From Azolla caroliniana (taxonomy: Eukaryota > Polypodiophyta), in the NCBI GenBank assembly GCA_043228905.1, contig JBHGNT010000001.1:372001-436000 (forward strand): a DNA stretch of 64,000 nucleotides, read 5' to 3'. Both the position numbers and the translations under genes were made by a program. A model generated the notes under the pieces. That model searched no databases and had not been told where the DNA came from. It saw nothing but the letters and a program-made list of their open reading frames with translations. Positions 22,847-30,968 of the stretch are shown in pieces; position 1 is the stretch's first letter; the number at the start of each line of letters is the position of its first letter.

Positions 22847-22952
22847 GTGTGTACGTATATTGTTCTTGCCTCTCTCATACGCAGGTAATTCTTCCTCACA
22901 GATTCATACTGTGTGATCTCTTCCGCACTAACGGCCTTGTTCATTCCCTACA
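22594..22952 (+). repeat. 3' LTR of Copia C
   Basis: 359 bp, same ends as the 5' LTR; most of the length difference is the longer CT repeat (about 22797-22845). The purine tract ACAGGGGAG lies directly before it. Confidence 0.92.
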
Positions 22953-22957
22953 AACTT

Positions 22958-23455
22958 CCCCAAATGGGACATTGTCGACATGTTGAATGGGGTGAATTGT
23001 GTCATCCCAAGTTTCCACATACCTGGGTCGTTCGGGCTTTTGTAACTCTTTGAACCAATCCTCATGGGATGTCATGTGGTTGGATGCACTTGAGTCGACA
23101 AACCATGCATCTTCTGGGTTGGAGGTTGTCATTGAGTTTGCTTTGTGCCTCATCACAAACATTCTGCCCCGATTGTCATAGTCGGAGTTGGAGGCGTAGT
23201 TTGTGAGTTGACGGCTTGTGGAGGCTGACTCACTCTTCTTTTTTTAACACTCCACCTCATAGTGGCCGAATTTACCACAATATCCGCACTGAGCGGGGTT
23301 ATTTTGTCGGCTGGGTCCGGCATGATTACTCCACCTTCTTCCAGACGCTCCTCTTCGCTTGTTTGAAACGTCTTGTTGGTAGTAGAAGTTATGTTCTCAG
23401 GGTTGCTCTTGGTTGTGTCGGCCTTGGCCAAATCGGCCTCTTCTTCCACAACCGT
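22958..23455 (-). pseudogene. Copia B CCHC knuckle and protease
   Basis: The minus frame 23162-22941 reads a retroviral-type protease start, WFVDSSASNHMTSHEDWF, with the catalytic Asp but Ser in place of the usual Gly. Upstream, in a different frame, CGYCGKFGHYEVEC is an intact CCHC knuckle (about 23260-23300), so a frameshift lies between them. The left end is cut by Copia C and the right end by the Gypsy-type LTR at 23456. Confidence 0.75.
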
Positions 23456-24630
23456 TGTCGTGAAGATCCGTCACTAGGCGCAGATCGCGAGGCGGAACCG
23501 TCGGGGTTCTAGACCGGAAGGACTCGAAGTTTGCACAAGCTTTAGCGGGAAAGGAATTAAGATAGATTGAAAGAGAGAGAGATTGAGATAAGATAGAACG
23601 CTTGATTTTAGATTGAGAGAGAGATTAAGAACTCTTGACTTTAGATTTCAAGAACAAGGTATATCATGAAAAGGATAACGAATTTTCTTCTTAATATTAA
23701 TTTTGATTTAAAGTACAAAGCTTTCTTTTTCCAAGAAAATCCCCCATTGATCTTTTTCATTCCCTCTTTTATAGATGCCCTCATGCATTTGAGGGTTCAA
23801 GTCATGCATAAAATGTATGTTTGCCATTTGGCGCTCATGTATTACATGTGATGCATGATAACCATGTCACTCATTTTAGCTCTCATGTATAAGAATTTAT
23901 ATGTAAAATTACAATGATAGAAATATAATTTCAATTAAATATTTTGGCTTAGTGGTAAGCCGATTGACTCCTAACTTGGAGGTGCAAGGTTCGAATCCTT
24001 ACTTGCCCTCCTTGTATATGTATATATATTTATATATTTATATATCTAGTCGCCGGATGCCAGTTTTTGGCCGGTTGGCCGGATGTCGTCGCCTCGCCAA
24101 CACCGGTTGCCGCCGCCTTGTCTGCCCGTCAGATGCTGATACCGTTGGATCACCGGCTCCGTCGGATGCCGATTCTGCCGGATCACCGGTTCCGTCGCCG
24201 CCTGACGCCGGCGCATGCCAATCACCGGTTACCATCCAGTTCCGTTTTGGTTGGCCAAAACATTTACAAGTGGCTAGGCCACCTCCACTTTTAGTTTAAG
24301 TTGCCTTGAACTCTCTATGCTCCACACATAGACACAAAGATAATAACTTTTGCTCTACCTTATATATGGTGAGAGCCTTATTTGTCCTGTCTATGTGGGA
24401 TATCTCATAATTTTATCTTTTTCTTTCGCACTTTCTTACCCACATAAGTTGACACTTATATGTTCGTTTCTTATGTAGTAAAGTGCATCTCTTCAAGATC
24501 TTCGTCTTTTATACTAAGATATTAAACTTACTTAGAATTAGTATATTCACTATTATTGTTTTATATGATTGACACTTGATTTTGTACGTTTTATGTGATT
24601 TTCACACCATTGCCGAAAATCTTCACGACA
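23456..24630 (-). repeat. Gypsy-type LTR, reversed, inserted in Copia B gag
   Basis: An 1175-bp block with 12-bp inverted ends (TGTCGTGAAGAT / ATCTTCACGACA). U5 motif at 23492-23516, GA-rich leader around 23570-23640, tRNA-like module at 23945-23998. It is the same family as 13433-14068 with about 490 bp extra, including an AT-rich run and a GC-rich block of CCGGTTGCC / CCGGATGCC phrases (24050-24240). Copia-B gag coding stops and resumes at its ends, but no clean target duplication was found. Confidence 0.72.
23945..23998 (+). repeat. tRNA-like module (A and B boxes) inside the LTR
   Basis: TGGCTTAGTGG (23945-23955) and GGTTCGAATCC (23988-23998) fit the Pol III A- and B-box consensus at tRNA spacing. 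The 3' part ends CTTGCCC but the 5' side lacks a pairing acceptor strand, so it is tRNA-derived or tRNA-like, not a tRNA gene. Confidence 0.6.
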
Positions 24631-24745
24631 TTGTGTCCTCTTCCTCCATCAAAGCTCGAATAGACCATGTGTCCTTCTTGCGCATTGTTTCTTGTTCTAA
24701 CATGATTCTCCTCGACCAACAACATTGATTGGAGATCGAAGGAGG

Positions 24746-25553
24746 TGACGGGAACTCAACGCTCCTTATGTCCAACGCTCGGCCACAACCGAGATTCTTT
24801 TCATACACAGAAAACGGGAAACAAATGCACGACACAAAGGAGAGAAAAAAAAGGTAGACAGGATGTTTACGTGGAAAACCCAAACTGAGGGAAAAACCAC
24901 GGCAGCCCACAGGCTACAAACTATCACTATATTGGAATGTACAAACAGTGAGTTCACGGAGGCAACGACCTCGTGCTCACGATCTTCGCCACAGGCGGCG
25001 GTTACAACAGAGGCAACGACCTCGTTCTCTCTCTCTCTCAACTTGTACACTGTTACACACTCTCTCTTCTTGCACCAACAAGAAAATGACAACTACTACT
25101 AGAAGTTTGCCCTAAGTCATATTTATACTAATATGACTTTTCGGCTATTTACAAATATAGTCTCGATGGACTCTCAGAAACATATTTACGAATATGTCTC
25201 TTGATCCGGTTCTCACCGGGTCTGTACCATCCGGCTCTCCGTAGCCGGGTACTCCTCATCCGGTTCATACCGGGTCTGCACCATCCGGCTCTCCGTAGCC
25301 GGGTACTCCTCATCCGGTTCATACCGGGTTTGCACCATCCGGCTCTCCGTAGCCGGGTACTCCTCATCCGGTTCATACCGGGTCTGCACCATCTGGCTCT
25401 CCGTAGCCGGGTACTCCTCATCCGATTCATATCGGGTTTGCACCATCCGGCTCTCCGTAGCCGGGTACTCCTCATACGGTTTCGGCCTCGGCCGAGCTTG
25501 TTCATCAGCATTGTTCTTCTCCCTTCCCATCCGGAGGGACCTGTCTCCCAACA
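24746..25553 (-). repeat. Copia A2 solo LTR with TSD ggagg
   Basis: An 808-bp LTR (minus strand ...CCCAACA end at 25553 read as TGTTGGGAGAC; other end CCCGTCA) flanked by exact ggagg at 24741-24745 and 25554-25558. It has no internal region, so it arose by LTR-LTR recombination. It holds a 54-bp tandem repeat and the same TATA inverted repeat as the other A LTRs (25107-25144). It sits inside Copia-B gag, between ARENPPS and DLQSMLLVEEN. Confidence 0.9.
25213..25485. repeat. 54-bp tandem repeat (about five copies) in LTR U3
   Basis: The unit carries CCGGCTCTCCGTAGCCGGGTACTCCTCATCC-type sequence and is 54 bp, a multiple of three, which makes both strands appear to encode 18-residue protein repeats. 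It occupies the same U3 place as the 28-bp repeat of A1 and is non-coding. Confidence 0.85.
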
Positions 25554-25558
25554 GGAGG

Positions 25559-25945
25559 GAGGATTCTCCCTCGCGAGGATAGTCAACTGAATGGCTCGAA
25601 CTGAGGTGCTAAGCCTCAGAGGCACATCTACACCACTTCTTCGTCGTCAATCTTAACATTGATCGGCATGAGGGCATCACACAACTCCTTGATCTTCAAG
25701 GTGTAACTGTCGATTGGCATGTCCCTCTGTTGTATACCGTTCAACTCTTGACGGAGTTGAAGCTTTCTTGCAGTCGTGTTGGCTGCAAAAATCTTATTGA
25801 GTTCCCCCATGCCTCCTTTAGCGTTTTGGCTTTTCGGATGTAGCCAAACATGTGATCGTGGACGCATGATGCAATGCAGTACAACACATGACTCACCACT
25901 TCTTCTTCTTTTTGATACGAATTGTGCAGATTGTTGCTGCAATGA
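25559..25945 (-). pseudogene. Copia B gag, N-terminal half
   Basis: The minus frame reads ELNKIFAANTTARKLQLRQELN, then DMPIDSYTLKIKELCDAL, the conserved Gag helix region. A stop follows DEEVV, then coding continues (LAPQFEPF, TILARENPPS) up to the A2 LTR and resumes past it at 24745-24631 (DLQSMLLVEENHVRTRNNAQ). Upstream frames (25945-26020) carry broken pieces of the Gag start. Confidence 0.72.
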
Positions 25946-26021
25946 TCAGCCGATTCTTTCCGAACGTGTGCTTGGGCACAACACACGTAAAGGTGATGGG
26001 CTTGGATCAAGCTACCACACA

Positions 26022-26032
26022 CTCTAATACCA
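26022..26032 (-). other. Copia B primer binding site
   Basis: The minus strand reads TGGTATTAGAG directly next to the LTR end at 26033; it differs by one base from the usual TGGTATCAGAG. Confidence 0.7.
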
Positions 26033-26200
26033 TGTAAAGAATCGGAGATGATTATGTGCAACTGAAGCATTGTGTGTGTGTGTGGAGAGAGAGAGAGAGA
26101 GAGCGCTCAAGATTACAGAGAAAACAAAATACTATAATACAAGGAAGTTGAGTATCCTAGAGTGTGTTCCCACACAGGGGAAGTTGAGTTTGATTCTCGA
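26033..26200 (-). repeat. 5' LTR of Copia B, internally deleted
   Basis: Starts TGTAAAGAATCGG as the B solo LTR at 56784 does, then jumps from ATACAAGGA to TTGAGTATCCTAGAGTG, missing about 200 bp of the middle. The end near TTGATTCTCG is degraded. Confidence 0.65.
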
Positions 26201-26425
26201 TAAGGCGTTTAACCAAACTGTTCCCGGATAACTTCGCCAACACATGGGCTCGGCCATGCTACTAATCCAGGCTGGTCAACGGACACCGGGCGATGAGCAC
26301 ACAGGCTCAGATGCAGGTGTTATTCCGGACCAACTGTCATAGACACACCAACCGCAGACTCGGACGAAGCATGGATGACAAGGCTACGAGGAACTTAAGA
26401 AGCTAGGAACGACATTAGAGCATGT

Positions 26426-27036
26426 TGTCGTGAGGGAAACCGGCTACGAGCGAAAACGAAGACTTGAGCGCGTGAACCACAACATACACGGATGCACGCA
26501 TTTGTAAATTATTTGTACATAGTCTAAGAATAGGTCGGTGTGATGTGGACAGGATTTGATATAGACACATTAAATAGATTAACAAATTGAAACGAATCTC
26601 TATCCAAAGTGACAGAGAATAAATATGATGTACTTACAAGATGTGATGGCTCCTCCCTCGGGAACCTATAAAGGTCGGGAGAGAGGGCTAAGAGATGGAT
26701 CGTGTTATGGGGAGAAAGGAGCGTTGTCGGACACCTCTGTTCGTGTGGGAAGCTTGGGTGCTCCCGACAGAGGCTCCACGTTGTATCTCGTCTTTGGTGT
26801 GCGTGTGTGTGAGTTGTCGAGATAGTAGTGGCTCAGTTACCGGCGAGCCAGTTGTAATCCATTCTTAATCGATTGAGGGTTTCTTTCTCTTCTAATTGTC
26901 TCTTGCATCAATCTGTTCTCGACCAAGCCGGTGAAGCTCTATGCTTGCCGACACACGCTCTTTGTTACACATTTCCCCTTTTCTCACACTCCTCGGTCCA
27001 GGACCCCTGCGGCCACGCCTTCGTTCCTTACACGTA
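26426..27036 (+). repeat. Gypsy-type solo LTR with probable TSD catgt
   Basis: Starts TGTCGTGAGGGAAACC, has a CCTATAAAGGTCGGG TATA box near 26666, and the U5 motif CGGTCCAGGACCCCTGCGGCC at 26994-27014. catgt occurs at 26421-26425 and 27037-27041. The end reads CACGTA where CACGACA would be expected, so the 3' terminus is altered. Confidence 0.65.
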
Positions 27037-27038
27037 CA

Positions 27039-27344
27039 TGTAATTACGCGACAACGTAGATAGAGATGAAGAGGGAGACAAAATGGAATGAAATGAGAAT
27101 ACTAGATTGATGTGTCAATGACTAGTGTTGAATCCCTTAAAAGAGACCAAGGAGGTTACAAGTATTTATACAAGTTCTGAGATTGAATATCTTTAAATTA
27201 TACTCGAGAAATATCTTTAGAATATACATATCTAGAATATACCATAAAATATTTCTAGAATATACTAACAAGAATATATGCTAAATTACACAATATTAAA
27301 CCATATTCATGTTCACAAGAGTTTCCATATGTTCTAACACAACA
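27039..27344 (-). repeat. LTR-like fragment of a chromovirus
   Basis: The minus strand reads TGTTGTGTTAGAACATATGG...GCGTAATTACA (TG...CA) with a GTATAAATAC box. It lies just downstream of the chromodomain ORF end and so is probably its 3' LTR. About 64 bp of it (27112-27175) recur inverted at 28089-28150. Confidence 0.5.
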
Positions 27345-27381
27345 CTATGTACTAGGTGTGTTATAGGTCAGAGGTTCAAAT

Positions 27382-27570
27382 CTAGAATGTGACATTATCT
27401 CCCTTTTTACGCCACCTTCCCAAACTGGTCACCGGGTTGTGGGGATATCGATGATGAAAATATTGGATCTCCTTCAGGACATTTTGTAAATTCTTCGCTA
27501 ATTCCCACGTGGCGTCAAACGGGGGGTAACCCTTCCACAAGACAAGGTATTGAAGGTGTGGAAATAGGAA
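27382..27570 (-). pseudogene. Gypsy chromovirus chromodomain (C-terminus of Pol)
   Basis: The minus frame ends QYLVLWKGYPPFDATWELAKN, then a helix LQNVLKEIQYFHHRY and a tail to the stop at 27382. The YLVLWKGY...ATWE pattern is the chromodomain that chromovirus integrases use to target chromatin. Upstream the frame runs into a minisatellite, so integrase and RT are lost. It is a different Gypsy lineage from the element at 1888-9379, which has no chromodomain. Confidence 0.75.
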
Positions 27571-27574
27571 CACG

Positions 27575-27810
27575 AACACAAATGGGCGTGATCGACCATG
27601 TGCGGCCCTCACCGGGAACACGAATAGTGTGAGCGACCATGCACAACACTCACCGAGAACTAGAACACAAACGGGAGTGAGCGACCATGCGGTCCTCATT
27701 GAGAATTGGAACGTGAGAGACCATGTGCGAACCTCATTGGGAATTGGAATTGGAACACGAACGAGCGTGAATGACCATGTGCGATCCTCATCGGAAACTG
27801 GAACAATAGG
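27575..27810. repeat. Minisatellite next to the chromodomain fragment
   Basis: About five imperfect copies of a roughly 45-60 bp unit built from GTGAGCGACCATG, CCTCA-GGGAA and GGAACACGAACG phrases; a weaker copy continues to about 27985. Confidence 0.65.
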
Positions 27811-28194
27811 TGAAGGAGTGCAGGTGAAGCGGTCGTCTCGACTTCTTCTATCATGAGAGGGTAAATAGTTGAGATTGACCCAAAACAGGACACAAACGGT
27901 AGCACTAGTGAGAAACTGACGCAATCCCCACCATGAAAATGAGCGGTTGTAACCCCCACCGGAATTGGGAAGGTGAGCGATCGAAAGCAATCCTCACCCA
28001 AATCGTGATGCAAAATGATACTTATAAATGATAGCAAGTAGTGTTGAAATACTTGTAACCTTCTTGGTCCCTTTCAATCTTGGAACATGTATAAATACTT
28101 GTAACCTCCTTGGTCCCTTTCAAAGGATTCAACACCAGTCATTGACAAAAGGTTGCAGGTTCAATACTCACTAACTACGTATTTGGCGTCATTG

Positions 28195-28847
28195 TGTCGT
28201 GACACCAATAGTTGGATCCCAATGATGAGCACACGGGCTCGGAAACACAGATAATGCTCGAGGGGAATGGGAAAATAGAATGGAGAATATAGGCTCAACA
28301 CCGAGAGAAGAGTCAAACACAGCAAATGAAATGGATTAGACAACAAAGAAATACAACTGGACTCGGTCAGCAACAGAGCTTTGCGCTCTACACGCACGTG
28401 CACACGGAGAATCTAGTGAGCCTCTGATTGGGAGCACACAGACCTCTAGCACGGAACAGAGGCCTCACGACACGACAATAAAAGGATGGATAGCAAGAAA
28501 ACGAGCACACAATTCTCCAATCTGACAGAGCTTCCACCTCCTAAAACGACCGATCCCATAACAATTCAAACCCCCCCCTTTTATAGCACAAGGGGAGGCG
28601 GGGAGGCCATTACATCACGCATAAAGAAAACCGATTCTGTCAACGATCTTCCCCTTGGTTTTCCTCCCTACACACTTTTATCCTTCTCCATTTGTGGGTC
28701 ATTAAAGTACCCATCCAAATCACAATGTCTAATACTTATTAGTCCTAGAATATTTACATACAAGGCCTCGTTCGTGTGCATCGTTGCACACCCCCGTTAA
28801 CACGCATCCTGGTCCTTCTTCTCCTATGGTCGGAATCCTTCATGACA
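28195..28847 (-). repeat. LTR-like block, reversed
   Basis: Ends TGTCGTGACACC and CCTTCATGACA on the plus strand, 653 bp. Near 28577 it has CCTTTTATAGCACAAGG, resembling the region near 2490 in the Gypsy LTR. No target duplication was found; it may be one LTR of a lost element. Confidence 0.55.
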
Positions 28848-28945
28848 ATGAGTGGACTAAAAAGAGATGGATGGAGGGGTTTGGGTACGAAAATGTTGAA
28901 TAAATGAGCAAAAAATGTTTATAATGGTTACATTTTAAGTAAGGG

Positions 28946-29570
28946 TGTTGAGAGATCAAGCTCAACTTAGTTTAATTATTTAGTCAACCATGTAACTTCG
29001 TAGTTACCTAGATATACTCTAATTAGGAGTGTTGACTATAACGCCTTAAATAGGACCTTGTACCTAAGTGGGATATTCTAGATCCTCCACTCCTAAGTAC
29101 ATTCAATATAGGACCTACATCTTAGTACCTATATTCTATTCACACTGTACACATGTGCACCTTTGCACATGAGATGTATATATACCTCATTGTGGGTATA
29201 TATAGGACTTACATCTTAGTACCTATATTCTACTCACACTGCACACATGTGCACCTTTGCACATGAGATGTATATATACCTCATTGTGGATATATAGGAC
29301 TTACATCTTAGTACCTATATTCTACTCACATTGTACACATGTGCACCTTTGTACATGAGATGTATATATACCTCATTGTATTTGATGATAATGTTGATGC
29401 TAATTTAATATAGAGTTAATCATCCCCCATCTTATGTTCTTCATAAGTGTATCATCCTCTCTCTCTTCCTCTCACACACATACACACACATATCACATAA
29501 TCTTCTGTGCTTAACTTAATCACATAACTAGGTACTAATTAACCCTTGCTTAATTACCTAATTCTTAACA
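28946..29570. repeat. Solo LTR with TSD aaggg
   Basis: A 625-bp block TGTTGAGAGATC...ATTCTTAACA flanked by exact aaggg (28941-28945 and 29571-29575). It contains three tandem units of 92-94 bp. The family has no other copy in the window. Read as plus by its TGTTGAGA start, but orientation is not proven. Confidence 0.8.
29107..29380. repeat. Three tandem units of 92-94 bp in a solo LTR
   Basis: Units start near 29107, 29201 and 29293. Each contains ACATCTTAGTACCTATATTC, an ACACATGTGCACCTTTG stretch and ATGAGATGTATATATACC, with few mismatches. Confidence 0.85.
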
Positions 29571-30460
29571 AAGGGCATATTGATAATTCACGATTTGCAA
29601 TGTCAAACAATGCATTGTTAGTATTTCGAGTTATTAAATTTATGTTTTTTTTATTTCCTTAGACATTTATGTGATTTTAACATCAAATACCCTTAGTGTT
29701 TGCTATATGAACTTTTCATATACAATATTCATACTTTTTCAACACAACCAAAATTTGCACCTATTTCTAGAACATTGTCATTAAATGACCAAAATGGGTG
29801 CATATGTTGAGTAAATGAGCAATTTTCTTTTATAATGGTTACATTATTAGGTAAGTGCGCGTTGATAATCATCATTAGTTTTTTTGGATAAAGGTAGATT
29901 GTTTGGAATTGCATTGGTGGATATAGCATGCTGAAAAAGCATTGTAATGGTTCCAATGTATGAGTTGCAAGGGCTTGTCTCTGGATGCCACAACTTTTGT
30001 TTCTATGTATGGAATAACTTGGAATGTGTTGATTGCAAAACACGTTGAACATGAGCATGTTGAAGAATATTGAAATGGTTCATATCTATGAGTTGCGAAG
30101 GCTTGTCTCCGAATGCAACTACTTTTGTTGATGTCTATGGAATAACTTGGAATGTGTATATGGAATAACTTGCAAATTAGTTTATTGTTTTCCTCTACTT
30201 TGGAGTACATAGATTTGTTTCCTCAGCCATTGTCTTACACAAGGCAGGTTGGGATGAGGCACGTTGATAAATCATGATTTGCAATGTCAAGGGATGCATT
30301 GTCAGTATTTCGAGTTATTGAAATTATGTTTTTATGAGTTTTTTAGACCATATGTGTGGCTTTTAACATAAGGTTTCAACAGTGTTTGTTATATGAACTT
30401 TCCTATACCAAATTCATACTTTTTCAACACAACCAATATTTGGACCTACTTATCTATTGG
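29571..30460. repeat. Local duplication in intergenic DNA
   Basis: The sequence around the solo LTR (28890-28945 joined to 29571-29760) is repeated, diverged, at about 29795-29860 and 30255-30455. Shared phrases are GATTTGCAATGTCAA, TATTTCGAGTTATT and CATACTTTTTCAACACAACC. Inside the second copy an 85-90 bp unit is duplicated (29942-30026 and 30072-30160). No genes seen here. Confidence 0.6.
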
Positions 30461-30816
30461 AACAAAGTTTGAGATTAGCCAAGAGGCAACATTCAAGTGC
30501 AATATAATATGGTAATCTCAACCACGTAGAGGTACTTGCGTACTCTAGCATTGGGGTAAAATGGAAAGCTTCAAACATGAATTCAATTGCATTGCCAAGC
30601 TCTACTGCATAATTGTGCAAGATGATGTTTCAATGTTACTTCAAGTCCAACTTTCGCCTCACTTTACTTACTATTACTCTGCTACTACACCAAGTCTTAT
30701 TGTTGTTAATTTACGTACCACCTAATTTACAACTACATTTAGTTGGGATGCCATCGTGGAATGGTCGGAATATAGCGGGGGTTGAACGCATGACCTTCTC
30801 CTCTCCACCCGACACC

Positions 30817-30851
<35 letters not shown>

Positions 30852-30896
30852 AATTTTTCTTTGCGATTGGTTTGTCTGCAACATCGATTGGCAGCC
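30461..30896 (+). promoter_or_regulatory. Upstream region of the HD2 gene with CT repeat
   Basis: AT-rich sequence followed by a CT microsatellite at about 30822-30850, which lies within 50 bases of the start codon and therefore probably in the 5' UTR. A second CT run (30933-30966) lies just inside intron 1. CT-rich leaders are common in plant promoters and UTRs. No TATA box was assigned. Confidence 0.4.
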
Positions 30897-30923
30897 ATGG
30901 AGTTCTGGGGTATATCTGTCTCA

Positions 30924-30968
<45 letters not shown>

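Larger units (their letters stand above)
18159..22952 (+). mobile_element. Copia family C, complete structure with TSD aactt
   Basis: A 4794-bp element: 5' LTR 18159-18486, primer binding site 18489-18500, internal coding, polypurine tract (about 22582-22593) and 3' LTR 22594-22952. The target duplication aactt is exact (18154-18158 and 22953-22957). It is inserted between protease and GAG-pre-integrase of Copia B. Gag contains a stop, the CCHC and protease region is deleted, the GAG-pre-integrase has two stops and RT has a frameshift, so it is structurally complete but cannot replicate alone. Confidence 0.92.
14069..26200 (-). mobile_element. Copia family B element, decayed, host of nested insertions
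   Basis: A reversed Copia read from right to left: 5' LTR (26033-26200, internally deleted), primer binding site, gag, CCHC knuckle, protease, GAG-pre-integrase, integrase, RT, RNase H, 3' LTR (14069-14407). It is cut by the Copia A2 solo LTR (24746-25553), a Gypsy-type LTR (23456-24630), the complete Copia C (18159-22952) and an LTR-like block (17206-17680). Removing these brings the coding order back into register, which supports the nesting. Stops and frameshifts are numerous. A solo LTR of the same family is at 56784-57939. Confidence 0.82.

Noticed and set aside
23945-24009. tRNA gene
   Set aside because: A and B boxes are good but acceptor and part of the T stem do not pair, and the same module recurs inside another LTR.
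25201-25590. 18-residue repeat proteins on both strands
   Set aside because: The 54-bp LTR U3 tandem repeat is a multiple of three, which produces open frames in several phases. It lies inside a solo LTR and has no start context or homologue.
30739-30924. Minus ORF rich in Arg-Glu
   Set aside because: It is the reverse of the CT repeat and of HD2 exon 1.
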